Below, one piece after another: positions 10,339-18,136 of a DNA stretch of 64,000 bases. Source of the DNA: Rhodanobacter humi (lineage in GTDB: Bacteria > Pseudomonadota > Gammaproteobacteria > Xanthomonadales > Rhodanobacteraceae); assembly GCF_041107455.1 (NCBI RefSeq), contig NZ_JBGBPY010000001.1, positions 806,001-870,000 of the forward strand, given 5' to 3'. A program made the translations under genes and the position numbers. Below the pieces are notes generated by a model. The model saw only the letters and a program-made list of their open reading frames with translations, ran no database searches and was not told the DNA's origin. Positions within the stretch are counted from its first letter, which is position 1. The number at the start of each line of letters is the position of its first letter.

Positions 10339-10365
10339 CTCCCTCTCCCCGGCGGGGTGAAGGAG
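10339..10365. repeat. decayed REP-like palindrome between infC and rpmI
   Basis: CTCCCTCTCCCC-GG-CGGGGTGAAGGAG is an imperfect palindrome of the same type as at 9346. The 267 bp between infC and rpmI hold this element and nothing else recognisable. It is unusual because infC and rpmI are closely spaced in most bacteria. Confidence 0.55.
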
Positions 10366-10430
10366 GCGGACGATGCCGGGCGGGTTCGATCCGCACGAGC
10401 GATACGGCAGCCGGAAGGCCACCGTTCGCT

Positions 10431-10958
10431 TCACTGCTTCTTCTTGGGGCCGATCATCATGACCATCTGGCGGCCTTCCAGGCGCGGGAAGGACTCGATC
10501 TGGCCGTTCTCGCCCACGTCTTCCTGGATGCGCTTGGCCAGGCTCTGGCCGAGATCCTGGTGCGACATCTCGCGGCCGCGGAAACGGATGGTGACCTTGA
10601 CCTTGTCGCCCTCTTCCAGGAAGCGAAGCATGTTGCGCAGCTTGATCTGGTAGTCGCCCACGTCCGTGACCGGACGAAACTTCACTTCCTTGATCTCGAC
10701 CTGCTTCTGCTTCTTCTTGGCGGCCTGCGCCTTCTTCTGGGCTTCGAACTTGAACTTGCCGTAGTCCATGATGCGGCAGACCGGCGGGTCGCCGTTCGGC
10801 TGGATCTCGACCAGGTCCATCCCCGCTTCCTGCGCCAGTGCCAGCGCCTCGTCGCGGGTGAGGATGCCCAGCTGCTCAGCATCGGCGCCGATCACGCGTA
10901 CGCGTGGAACGCGGATTTCCAGGTTGCGGCGATTACCCTTGTTGTCGGTGGTAGCGAT
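10431..10958 (-). CDS. infC: translation initiation factor IF-3 (ATC start codon)
   Basis: 175 residues when started at ATC (10958), matching IF-3 length. The N-domain begins [20 protein letters not shown], then [16 protein letters not shown] and DLVEIQP; the C-domain holds [18 protein letters not shown] and [14 protein letters not shown] Shine-Dalgarno GGAGG sits 8 nt before the ATC. No ATG or GTG upstream of 10895 is in frame, and the GTG at 10895 would delete the conserved [13 protein letters not shown] segment. Non-standard infC starts (AUU in E. coli) allow IF-3 to repress its own translation by discriminating against them. It lies 44 bp after thrS. Confidence 0.95.
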   Translation of the reverse strand: MATTDNKGNRRNLEIRVPRVRVIGADAEQLGILTRDEALALAQEAGMDLVEIQPNGDPPVCRIMDYGKFKFEAQKKAQAAKKKQKQVEIKEVKFRPVTDVGDYQIKLRNMLRFLEEGDKVKVTIRFRGREMSHQDLGQSLAKRIQEDVGENGQIESFPRLEGRQMVMMIGPKKKQ

Positions 10959-11002
10959 ACCACGATCCTCCAGAAGAAGTGATGAAAATGACCGTCCGGC
11001 AC

Positions 11003-12904
11003 TCAGCGCCGGGTTTCGGTCACCAGACGCTCGATGAAGTCGGCCAGCGGCATGCTGCCCAGATCCTCGCCCGAACGGGTACGCACGGAAACGGTCCCCG
11101 CTTCCTTCTCGCGGTCACCGACCACCAGAAGATAAGGGATTTTCTGCAACGTATGTTCACGGATTTTATAGCCGACCTTCTCGTTGCGCAAATCGGCCTC
11201 CACCCGGAAGCCTTTGCCGACAAGGGCTTGCGCCACCTCGCTGGCGTATCCGGCCTGGGCATCGGTAATGCTGAACACCACCGCCTGCACCGGCGCCAGC
11301 CAGGCCGGCAGCAGGCCGGCGTGGTGCTCGATCAGGATGCCGATGAAACGCTCCATCGAGCCCACGATGGCCCGATGCAGCATCACCGGATGCTGTTTCT
11401 GCGAGTTTTCGTCCACGTACTCGGCATCCAGGCGCTCGGGCATCATGAAATCCACCTGCATGGTGCCGACCTGCCAGGCGCGACCGATCGAGTCCTTGAG
11501 GTGATACTCGATCTTGGGCGCATAGAACGCGCCCTCGCCCGGCAATTCCTCCCATTCCACGTCAGCGGCACGCAAGGCACGACGCAGCATTTCCTCGGTG
11601 CGGTCCCAGAACTCGTCCGAACCGATGCGCTTGTCCGGCCGCAATGCGAGCTTGATCGCCAGATCGGTGAAACCGAAATCGGCGTAGACCTTCATCGCCT
11701 GCAGGTGGAATGCGGTGACCTCCGCCTCGACCTGGTCCGGCGTGCAGAAGATGTGGCCGTCGTCCTGGGTGAATGCGCGCACGCGCATGATGCCGTGCAG
11801 CGCGCCGGACGGCTCGTTGCGGTGGCAGCCGCCGAACTCGCCGTAGCGGATCGGCAGCTCGCGGTAGCTGTGCAGGCCGGTGTTGAACACCTGCACGTGG
11901 CCCGGGCAGTTCATCGGCTTCAGCGCGAAGGTGTGCTTCTCCGACTCGGTGAAGAACATGTTCTCCGCGTAGTTGTCCCAGTGGCCGGACTTCTTCCACA
12001 GCGACACGTCCAGCACCATCGGGCAGCGCACTTCCTGGTAGCCGCTGCGCTTGTACACGCCGCGCATGTACTGCTCCACCGCCTGCCAGATCGCCCAGCC
12101 GCGCGGGTGCCAGAACACCATGCCCGGGCTTTCCTCCTGCTGGTGGAACAGGTCCAGCGCCTTGCCGATCTTGCGATGGTCGCGCTTCTCGGCCTCTTCC
12201 AGCTGATGCAGCCAGGCCTTCAGATCCTTGTCGTTCAACCACGCCGTGCCGTAGATGCGGGTCAGCATCGCGTTGTTGCTGTCGCCGCGCCAATAGGCAC
12301 CGGCCACCTTCATCAGCTTGAACGCGCGCAGCTTGCCGGTGTTCGGCACATGCGGGCCACGGCACAGGTCGGTGAACTCGCCCTGCGTGTACAGCGACAG
12401 TTCCTCGTTGGCCGGGATGGATTCGATGATCTCGGCCTTGTAGCTCTCGCCGATGCCGCGGAAGAACGCCACCGCCTCGTCGCGCGACTTCACGCTGCGC
12501 GCGAGCGGCAACGCCTCCTTGACGATCTTCTCCATCTCCGCCTCGATCTTCGGCAGGTCCTCGGGCGTGAACGGGCGCTCGTAGGCGAAGTCGTAGTAGA
12601 AACCGTTGTCGATCACCGGGCCGATCGTGACCTGCGCGCCCGGATACAGCCGCTGCACCGCCTGCGCCAGCAAGTGCGCGGTGGAATGGCGCAGGATCTC
12701 CAGCGCCTCGGGGCTCTTCTCGGTGACGATCTCGAGGCGGGCGTCGTGTTCGATGGGGAAGCTGGCATCCACCAGCTTGCCGTCCACCTTGCCGGCGAGG
12801 GTGGCCTTGGCCAGGCCGGCGCCGATGGAGGCGGCCACGTCCTGCACGGACACCGGGTGGTCGAACGGGCGCTTGCTGCCGTCGGGTAGCGTGATCTCGA
12901 TCAT
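11003..12904 (-). CDS. thrS: threonyl-tRNA synthetase
   Basis: 633 residues. TGS domain at the N-terminus ([20 protein letters not shown]), editing domain with [20 protein letters not shown] (HxxxH zinc/editing motif), class II core with [31 protein letters not shown] and [18 protein letters not shown], and a C-terminal anticodon-binding domain (about 530-633). Two ATGs are close together, 12910 and 12904. AGGA lies 6 nt before 12904 but abuts 12910, so 12904 is preferred. It heads the thrS-infC-rpmI-rplT cluster and is preceded by a leader peptide and terminator. Confidence 0.97.
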   Translation of the reverse strand: MIEITLPDGSKRPFDHPVSVQDVAASIGAGLAKATLAGKVDGKLVDASFPIEHDARLEIVTEKSPEALEILRHSTAHLLAQAVQRLYPGAQVTIGPVIDNGFYYDFAYERPFTPEDLPKIEAEMEKIVKEALPLARSVKSRDEAVAFFRGIGESYKAEIIESIPANEELSLYTQGEFTDLCRGPHVPNTGKLRAFKLMKVAGAYWRGDSNNAMLTRIYGTAWLNDKDLKAWLHQLEEAEKRDHRKIGKALDLFHQQEESPGMVFWHPRGWAIWQAVEQYMRGVYKRSGYQEVRCPMVLDVSLWKKSGHWDNYAENMFFTESEKHTFALKPMNCPGHVQVFNTGLHSYRELPIRYGEFGGCHRNEPSGALHGIMRVRAFTQDDGHIFCTPDQVEAEVTAFHLQAMKVYADFGFTDLAIKLALRPDKRIGSDEFWDRTEEMLRRALRAADVEWEELPGEGAFYAPKIEYHLKDSIGRAWQVGTMQVDFMMPERLDAEYVDENSQKQHPVMLHRAIVGSMERFIGILIEHHAGLLPAWLAPVQAVVFSITDAQAGYASEVAQALVGKGFRVEADLRNEKVGYKIREHTLQKIPYLLVVGDREKEAGTVSVRTRSGEDLGSMPLADFIERLVTETRR

Positions 12905-12980
12905 GTTCATTCCTGCCGCGCCGTCGCGGTGGACGTCGCTATTTCTGAGAAGTCCGGCCATGGACGGCCGGTTTTGCCGT

Positions 12981-13001
12981 TGTCCGCCCGGATGGCGGAC
13001 A
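12981..13001. other. second leader hairpin between attenuator and thrS
   Basis: TGTCCGCC (12981-12988) and GGCGGACA (12994-13001) form a perfect 8-bp stem just downstream (minus direction) of the T-run of the attenuator. It may stabilise termination or shape the thrS ribosome-binding region. Confidence 0.45.
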
Positions 13002-13025
13002 AAAACAAAGGCGCTTGAGCGCCTT
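12999..13025 (-). terminator. candidate transcription attenuator in the thrS leader
   Basis: On the minus strand AAGGCGC-TCAA-GCGCCTT is followed by TGTTTTTGT, a typical intrinsic terminator 95 nt before thrS. The left arm AAGGC can pair instead with GCCTT of the upstream CCGCCTTGT (13034-13042), which would free the terminator's right arm. That CCGCCTTGT can in turn pair with ACAAGGTGG further upstream (about 13108-13116), giving the 1:2, 2:3, 3:4 alternatives of classical attenuation around a leader peptide. Confidence 0.7.
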
Positions 13026-13050
13026 CGTGGAGCACAAGGCGGAAGAGCCG

Positions 13051-13077
13051 TCAGCGGTGATTACGGGTAGTTGCCAT
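13051..13077 (-). CDS. putative thrS leader peptide MATTRNHR
   Basis: An 8-codon frame on the minus strand, ATG GCA ACT ACC CGT AAT CAC CGC TGA, with two adjacent Thr codons at positions 3-4. It ends 26 nt before the attenuator stem. Stalling at the Thr codons when charged tRNA-Thr is short would favour the antiterminator. The Shine-Dalgarno is poor (GAGCG 4 nt before ATG). Function is inferred from position, Thr content and the alternative RNA pairings. Confidence 0.5.
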   Translation of the reverse strand: MATTRNHR

Positions 13078-13135
13078 GTCGCACGCTCGGCCGGCGCGTT
13101 GGCGCGGGCCACCTTGTCTCTGGAATGACGGCGAA

Positions 13136-13165
13136 ACGCTAGTTTAGCCCATCGCGTGCTGTCAA
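13136..13165 (-). promoter_or_regulatory. candidate sigma-70 promoter for the thrS leader
   Basis: A consensus -35 TTGACA (minus strand, 13165-13160) is followed after 18 bp by TAGCGT (13141-13136), a weak -10; TAAACT overlaps it but at too short a spacing. The position is right for a leader transcript containing the peptide and attenuator, in the gap divergent from the epimerase gene. Confidence 0.45.
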
Positions 13166-13220
13166 TTCAGCGCCCCGCCGTCGACAATAGGAAGGCCCCA
13201 TCGCCACCAAGGCCTTGCCC

Positions 13221-14231
13221 ATGCGCATCCTCGTCACCGGCACCGCCGGCTTCATCGGCGCCGCCCTGGCCGAACGCCTGCTGGCGCGCGGCGACGAAGT
13301 GCTGGGCATCGACAACCACAACAACTACTACGACCCGGCACTGAAAGAAGCCCGCCTCGCGCGTTTCGTCGGGCACCCCGGCTACATCCACGTGCGCGCC
13401 GACCTCGCCGACGCCCCGGCAGTAAACGCCGCCTTCGCGGATTTCAAGCCGCAGCGGGTGGCGAATCTGGCCGCGCAAGCCGGCGTGCGCTATTCGCTGA
13501 AGAATCCGCAGGCCTACGTGCAGAGCAACCTGGTGGGCTTCGGCAACATCCTCGAAGCCTGCCGCCACGGCGATGTCGAGCACCTGGTCTACGCCTCGTC
13601 CAGCTCGGTCTACGGCGCGAACCGCAAGCTGCCGTTCGCGGTGGAGGACGCGGTGGACCACCCGGTCAGCCTGTACGCCGCCACCAAGAAGGCCAACGAG
13701 CTGATGGCGCACAGCTACAGCCACCTGTACGGCCTGCCCACCACCGGGCTGCGCTTCTTCACCGTGTACGGGCCATGGGGACGGCCGGACATGTCGCCCA
13801 TGCTGTTCGCCGACCGCATCAGCCGCGGCGAGGCGATCGACGTGTTCAACCACGGCAACCACAGCCGCGACTTCACCTACGTCGACGACATCGTCGAGGG
13901 CGTGATCCGCACGCTCGACCATCCGGCCGCACCCGACCCGGCCTACGACGCGCAGTCGCCGAACCCCGGCAGCTCGAACGCGCCGTACCGCGTCTACAAC
14001 ATCGGCAACGACCAGCCGGTGCAGCTGCTGCGCTTCATCGAGCTGCTGGAGCAGCACCTGGGCCGCACGGTGGCAAAGAACCTGCTGCCCATGCAGCCCG
14101 GCGACGTGCCGGACACCTGGGCCGACGTGTCGGCGCTGCGCCGCGACGTGGGCTATGCGCCGAACACCCCGATCGAGGAGGGCGTGGCGCGTTTCGTGGC
14201 GTGGTATCGGGACTATTTCCGCCGATCGTAG
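13221..14231 (+). CDS. NAD-dependent epimerase, UDP-glucuronate 4-epimerase type
   Basis: 336 residues, extended short-chain dehydrogenase fold. GTAGFIG (7-13) binds NAD; SSSVYGANRKLPF and SLYAATKKANE carry the catalytic Ser/Thr and the YxxxK pair. NHNNYYDPALKEARLARF and the GVRYSLKNPQAYVQSNL stretch are typical of UDP-glucuronate/UDP-galacturonate 4-epimerases used for capsule or LPS sugars (CapI/LpsL group). ATG 13221 fits the family N-terminus MRILVTG. The gene stands alone, divergent from thrS, and ends in a REP palindrome that may serve as terminator. Confidence 0.88.
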   Translation: MRILVTGTAGFIGAALAERLLARGDEVLGIDNHNNYYDPALKEARLARFVGHPGYIHVRADLADAPAVNAAFADFKPQRVANLAAQAGVRYSLKNPQAYVQSNLVGFGNILEACRHGDVEHLVYASSSSVYGANRKLPFAVEDAVDHPVSLYAATKKANELMAHSYSHLYGLPTTGLRFFTVYGPWGRPDMSPMLFADRISRGEAIDVFNHGNHSRDFTYVDDIVEGVIRTLDHPAAPDPAYDAQSPNPGSSNAPYRVYNIGNDQPVQLLRFIELLEQHLGRTVAKNLLPMQPGDVPDTWADVSALRRDVGYAPNTPIEEGVARFVAWYRDYFRRS

Positions 14232-14281
14232 GAGCGGCTTCAGCCGCGATTCGCGCCGGTCGCGGCTGAAGCCGCTCCTAC
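14228..14281. repeat. REP-type palindrome between the epimerase and hemJ-like genes
   Basis: A 22-bp perfect inverted repeat: arm 14228-14249 begins GTAGGAGCGGCTTCAGCC and arm 14260-14281 is its complement, with a 10-nt loop. It overlaps the epimerase stop codon and ends 10 bp before the convergent gene's stop, so it may terminate both. The GTAGGAGCGGCTTCAGCCGCGA type is dispersed in pseudomonad and Xanthomonadales genomes. Confidence 0.85.
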
Positions 14282-14291
14282 GCACGACCCA

Positions 14292-14741
14292 TCAGAACGG
14301 CTTGGCCAGCACCAGGAAGATCACGCCCAGCAGCAGCGGCACCGGCAACTCGTTGAGCCAGCGCAGCGCCTTCGACGACGGCAGTACACCACCCCGCTCG
14401 CAACGCCTGATCATCCGTCCTGCCCACACGAAATACGCCAGCAGCAGAGCCACCAGGGTCAGCTTGGCGTCGATCCAGTGCATGCCCGCCGCCACGTTCG
14501 GCAGCTTTGACGGGAACAGTCGCCAGCCCTGCCACAGCACCAGGCCGAACAGGAAGGCGATGCCGAACATGTTGTGGCCGAACTTGTACAGCCGCCGCCC
14601 CATCAGCAGCAGCCGTGCCTTCACTGCCGGCTCATCGCCCGCCTCGGCGAGGTTCACGAGGATGCGCGGCAGGTAGAACACGGTGGCCATCCAGGCGATC
14701 ACGAACAGTACGTGGAAGCTCTTGACCCACAGATAGACCAT
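14292..14741 (-). CDS. hemJ: HemJ/CopD-like membrane protein (UPF0093), putative protoporphyrinogen oxidase
   Basis: 149 residues with about four membrane helices: VKSFHVLFVIAWMATVFYLP, FGHNMFGIAFLFGLVLWQGW, LTLVALLLAYFVWAGRMI and LPVPLLLGVIFLVLA. The His in KSFHVLFVIAW and the Arg in YLPRILVN match the HemJ family, whose members use heme b to oxidise protoporphyrinogen IX. The start at 14741 (MVYLWVKSFH) is chosen because the longer frame upstream runs through the tRNA-Val remnant. Single gene, convergent with the epimerase. Confidence 0.82.
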   Translation of the reverse strand: MVYLWVKSFHVLFVIAWMATVFYLPRILVNLAEAGDEPAVKARLLLMGRRLYKFGHNMFGIAFLFGLVLWQGWRLFPSKLPNVAAGMHWIDAKLTLVALLLAYFVWAGRMIRRCERGGVLPSSKALRWLNELPVPLLLGVIFLVLAKPF

Positions 14742-14803
14742 CGCGACGCTCCGCCCGGAAAAAGAAACGACACGAACCGGAGTTCGCGCCGTTGCATGGT
14801 ATC

Positions 14804-14849
14804 TGGTGGGCGGCACAAGGATCGAACTTGTGACCCCTACCATGTCAAA
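14804..14849 (-). pseudogene. 3' half of a tRNA-Val(GAC) gene, candidate attachment-site remnant
   Basis: On the minus strand the sequence runs from the anticodon loop (TTGACATGG, anticodon GAC) through GTCACAAG-TTCGATC-CTTGTG (intact T arm) to GCCGCCCACCA including CCA. The 5' half of the tRNA is missing: upstream is unrelated DNA. A 3'-terminal tRNA fragment of about 46 nt is what an integrative element leaves at one end when it inserts into a tRNA gene. Confidence 0.75.
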
Positions 14850-15076
14850 GTCGCGAAAGATCAAGGCAATCAAGACCCAACGCGATCACAAGAACTCATG
14901 CTCGACCGCATGGCATCGGACTTTGCGCGAGGTGTCGGGGTCAGTGTGGGGTCAGTCGGAAACCGGCCATCACGGCCACCTTCCTTCTACCCCCTGATAA
15001 CTTGGCCTGATCGCGACCATCTTCCTTCTCGCCCGCCGATGTCTACATCACTTGGAATCAAGATGATGGTGATGCG
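14850..15076. other. gap of ~230 bp with no intact gene, possible integrase 3' relic
   Basis: Between the tRNA-Val fragment and modC there is no supported gene. The minus strand holds a Pro/Thr-rich stretch (ACTGACCCCACACTGACCCC at 14937-14956) of the kind seen at the 3' ends of phage-type integrase genes that abut a tRNA, but no catalytic box is present. Base composition is lower in GC than the neighbours. Confidence 0.4.
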
Positions 15077-16057
15077 TCAGGCTGGCCAGCAGCGAATCGA
15101 CGACCATGGCAGGCTCAGTCGCACGATCTCGGCCGCATGGCAGGATGACAAGTCGGCCCACAGCCGCGCCTGTCCACAGCGCAGGCCGGCATATTGGCCG
15201 TATGCACTCCGTTGCGGCAGTTCGACACCGGCCATGATGGTACCGGCGGGCACGGTGCCCCCGTGCTGCAACCTGATCGCTCCCGGCGCAATGTGCCAAT
15301 CCACGGCCGTGCCGTCCGCAAGCGTCGTTTTCACGGGCAGCGATACTCCCGCCTCCGGCCATATCAAATGCTGCGAGCCTGCAGTACCCGTTAGCCGGCC
15401 ACGAAACACATTGCGCAGACCAAGCAGGCGTGCAACAGCACCACTGGCCGGGTGCGCGTGCACGTCCAGTGGCCTGCCCGTCTGCACGATGCGTCGGCCG
15501 TGCATCAGCACCAGCCGGTCGGCCATCGCGGCCAGTGCGGGATCATGGCTCACGGCCAACGTGGGGATCCCGACGGCGTGCACTTCGGCGACGAGTTCCG
15601 CCAGCACGTCGTCGCGAGTGGCGGGGTCGAGTGCGGAGGTGGGTTCATCCAACAGCAGCAGTTGCGGCCGGCGGGCCAGCGCGCGGGCCAGCGCCACGCG
15701 CTGCTGCTGACCACCGGAAAGCTGTGCGGGCCAGCGTTCGGCAAGATCTGCCAAGCCCACGCGCTGCAGCCACGCCATCGCCTCATCGCGGCGGTGCGGG
15801 CCGCTGAGCGCAAAGGCCACGTTCTGCCACGCGCGCAGATGCGGAAACAGCGTATGCCCCTGCGGCAGATAACCCACAGCGCGTCGCTGCGGTGGCAGGC
15901 CGCCGTAGGGCTCGCCCTGCGCAGGAAGCAACCCGGCGATGGCGCGCAACAGCAGCGACTTGCCCTCGCCGCTGGCGCCCAGCAGCACGGTGAAACCCTC
16001 CACCTCGAAACTCGCGGACAGCTCGATGGGCCGCGCGATGCGGTAGTCGATGCGCAT
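15077..16057 (-). CDS. modC: molybdate/tungstate-type ABC transporter, ATP-binding protein
   Basis: 326 residues. The ATPase domain has Walker A GASGEGKS (about 29-36), Q-loop YLPQGHTLFPHL, signature LSGGQQQRVALARAL, Walker B LLLLDEPTSALD and the H-loop AVSHDP. After residue about 220 comes a MOP-like regulatory domain (NVFRGRLTGT through IRLQHGGTVPAG). It energises import with the permease and binding protein upstream. The ATG at 16057 overlaps the permease stop by one base (TGATG). It is the last gene of the nitrate/molybdenum run. Confidence 0.88.
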   Translation of the reverse strand: MRIDYRIARPIELSASFEVEGFTVLLGASGEGKSLLLRAIAGLLPAQGEPYGGLPPQRRAVGYLPQGHTLFPHLRAWQNVAFALSGPHRRDEAMAWLQRVGLADLAERWPAQLSGGQQQRVALARALARRPQLLLLDEPTSALDPATRDDVLAELVAEVHAVGIPTLAVSHDPALAAMADRLVLMHGRRIVQTGRPLDVHAHPASGAVARLLGLRNVFRGRLTGTAGSQHLIWPEAGVSLPVKTTLADGTAVDWHIAPGAIRLQHGGTVPAGTIMAGVELPQRSAYGQYAGLRCGQARLWADLSSCHAAEIVRLSLPWSSIRCWPA

Positions 16058-16815
16058 CAGGCCAGCCTCCGGCGCACCGCCAGGCCCAGCGCGAGCGGCA
16101 ACGGCAGCGCCACCAGGAAGAACACCCACAACAACGGATACACGGCGGACAGGCCGATGTCCTGCAGGTTCGTCCACAACTTCACCGGGATGCCCTGCGG
16201 GTAATAGGCCACGATCAGCACCACGCCGAATTCGCCCAGCGCACGCACCCAGGCCAGCGCCACCGCGGCGGCCAGGCCCAATTTCGCCAGCGGCAGGCTG
16301 ACCCGGAAAAAACAGCGCGCGGGCGAGTGGCCCAGGGTCAGCGCGATCTGCTCCAGCTCGCGCGGCACGCTCTCGAAGGCGGCGCGCGCGGCCAGCACGT
16401 AGTACGGCAGCGCGGCGTAGAACTGCGCCATCACGAAGGCCGGCGCGGAGTTGGTGAGCACCAGCCCGGCGCGTTCCAACAGGCTGCCGGCGGGGCCGTA
16501 GGGGCCGTACATGGCGGCGAGCAAGAGGCCCATCGCCAGCGGCGGCGTGAGCAGGGCCAGCAGCAGCAGCGCGTCGACCAGCCACTGCCCGCGCACGCGA
16601 TGGCGCGCCAGCCACCAGGCCAGCGGCGTACCCAGCGCCACAATCAAGCCCAGTGCAACAAGGCTCAGCCCCAGCGACACCGCCACCGCGCCACCGTCGC
16701 CGTGGGCGAAGCCGAAGTGACGCCAGTCGGTGGCGAGCACCAGCCCCGCGAACGGCGCGGCGAGCAGCAGCAGGGCGAGTGCCGCCAAACCCGCCGCGAA
16801 TCGCGATCGACTCAC
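16057..16815 (-). CDS. modB: molybdate/tungstate-type ABC transporter, permease
   Basis: 252 residues with about six membrane helices and the cytoplasmic EAA-type loop ELEQIALTLGHSPARCFFRV, which docks on the ATPase. ALGEFGVVLIVAYYPQGIPV is typical of ModB/WtpB/CysT-like permeases. It starts with GTG at 16815, overlapping the binding-protein stop (GTGA). Whether molybdate or tungstate is carried cannot be told here; the location after eight molybdopterin genes and nasA argues for molybdate. Confidence 0.88.
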   Translation of the reverse strand: MSRSRFAAGLAALALLLLAAPFAGLVLATDWRHFGFAHGDGGAVAVSLGLSLVALGLIVALGTPLAWWLARHRVRGQWLVDALLLLALLTPPLAMGLLLAAMYGPYGPAGSLLERAGLVLTNSAPAFVMAQFYAALPYYVLAARAAFESVPRELEQIALTLGHSPARCFFRVSLPLAKLGLAAAVALAWVRALGEFGVVLIVAYYPQGIPVKLWTNLQDIGLSAVYPLLWVFFLVALPLPLALGLAVRRRLA

Positions 16816-17813
16816 AGCGTCTTGCCGTGCGGCGGGTCATAGCCGCGCTCACGCAGCGCCTGCCGCCCGGCTGCGCTCGTGAGCAGTTCCACGAAAGCGC
16901 GACCCAGCACTGGCTGTTCCGCGTTCGCCGGCACGGCCGCATAGAACACCAGCGGCTGCGCCTCCAGCTTCTTGCCGCTGAGCAGGGTGAAGCCGGCCTT
17001 GGCGTACCAGCTCGCCTGCAGCGCCGGTTGCGCGAGGTCGATCTCGGCGGGCAGGGCAATGGTGGGCAGGTGATGCGAGAACGCCGCGCTGGCGTAGCCG
17101 ATGGTGGCGTCGATTTGGCCTGCTTCCAGCCGCGACATCAGCGAGGCTTCGGCAAACATCTGCTGCGGGTTCTGCCATTCGCCCGCCACCTCTTGCAGCA
17201 GCTTGGGCTGGTGGTAGTAGCGCGCGGCGAGCTGCAGAGTGAGCAGCGCGTTCGCGCCCTGCGGATCGACCGCCGGATCGGTGCGGCCCAGGCGCAGGCC
17301 CGGTTCGCGCAACACGTCGTACCAGGCCTTCCTGCCGGCCGCCGCGGCCTGAAAATCCGCCGCGAAACGGCTCTTTGGGCTGTAGACCACCACCATGCGC
17401 GTGCTGGCCACCGGCACCGCGTGCACGACCAGGCCGACCTTTTTCAGCACTTCCATCGGCCCCGGCGTGATGCCGACGAAGGCATCGGCAATAAACTGCT
17501 TGCCGGCGATCAGCCGCGCCAGCACGTAGGAACCCTGGCCAATGCCCTGGTACTGCGCGCGATGCGCCTTGGCGAAGGCGGGGCCGAGATCCTGATCCAT
17601 CACCACGCCCATCGAGCCGGCATGGGCCACGCGCACGACAGGTGTTTCGGCGGCCTGCACGGCAAGGGCAAACAGCAGCGGGGCGAGGCCGACGAGCAGG
17701 CGCCAGCTCTCCCGAGTTCGGTAGGAGCGCACTCTGTGCGCGATGAGGTCTTTCGTGAAGAACGGCAATCGCGCACAGGGTGCGCTCCTACCGATAGACG
17801 GTGGCGCGCTCAT
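16812..17813 (-). CDS. molybdate/tungstate-type ABC transporter, substrate-binding protein with REP-encoded N-terminal extension
   Basis: 333 residues from ATG 17813, which has an excellent GGAGG 7 nt upstream and overlaps the preceding stop (ATGA). Mature sequence from about residue 57 (AETPVVRVAHAGSMGVVMD) resembles the WtpA/ModA group: HAGS anion-binding loop, GSYVLARLIAGKQFIADAFV, and TIGYASAAFSHHLP. The secretory segment SWRLLVGLAPLLFALAVQA is at about 38-56. The ~36 residues before it are largely encoded by a REP palindrome (17721-17791) lying in frame inside the gene. An alternative GTG start at 17732 would remove the extension but has no ribosome-binding site. Confidence 0.85.
   Translation of the reverse strand: MSAPPSIGRSAPCARLPFFTKDLIAHRVRSYRTRESWRLLVGLAPLLFALAVQAAETPVVRVAHAGSMGVVMDQDLGPAFAKAHRAQYQGIGQGSYVLARLIAGKQFIADAFVGITPGPMEVLKKVGLVVHAVPVASTRMVVVYSPKSRFAADFQAAAAGRKAWYDVLREPGLRLGRTDPAVDPQGANALLTLQLAARYYHQPKLLQEVAGEWQNPQQMFAEASLMSRLEAGQIDATIGYASAAFSHHLPTIALPAEIDLAQPALQASWYAKAGFTLLSGKKLEAQPLVFYAAVPANAEQPVLGRAFVELLTSAAGRQALRERGYDPPHGKTL
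17721..17791. repeat. REP-type palindrome inside the 5' end of the binding-protein gene
   Basis: Arms 17721-17744 (GTAGGAGCGCACTCTGTGCG...) and 17768-17791 (...GGGTGCGCTCCTAC) are inverted copies of 24 bp with one mismatch and a 23-nt loop. The same GTAGGAGCG head is seen in the palindrome at 14228. It keeps the reading frame open on the minus strand. Confidence 0.85.
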
Positions 17814-18136
17814 GCCCTGCCCTCCTTCATCCGGCGCGCGCTGTCGCGCACGTCGACGTCGAAGGCGACGTCCAGGCCGTCCAGCGCGAACGCGAGGCCA
17901 TCGCGGCTGGGCAGGCGCGCGGCCAGCGCACGCACCTCGGCTTGCGGCAGTTGCACCCGCCAACCATCGTCCGTTCGCAGCCAGCCGGCGGCTTCGGTCA
18001 GCGCCACGCGCTGCACTTCCACGCGGCCATCGGGCCAGCGCATGGCGTTTTCCACCGCCTCGCCGGCCAGCAGCCGCGCCAGTTCCGACTCGTCGATGCG
18101 CAGGCGCAGCGACTGTTGCCGTTGTTGCACTCTCAT
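17810..18136 (-). CDS. small unknown protein between mobA and the molybdate transporter genes
   Basis: 108 residues, not recognised. RVQQRQQSLRLRIDESELARLLAG, then a W-x-D-G-R-x-E-V-Q-type strand region and LPQAEVRALAARLPSRDGLAFAL suggest a small alpha/beta domain with no membrane segment, Cys motif or signal. It overlaps mobA by 4 bp (ATGA) and the binding-protein gene by 4 bp, so it is translated within the molybdenum operon and may help molybdate handling or cofactor insertion. The start at 18136 is fixed by the overlap. Confidence 0.72.
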   Translation of the reverse strand: MRVQQRQQSLRLRIDESELARLLAGEAVENAMRWPDGRVEVQRVALTEAAGWLRTDDGWRVQLPQAEVRALAARLPSRDGLAFALDGLDVAFDVDVRDSARRMKEGRA

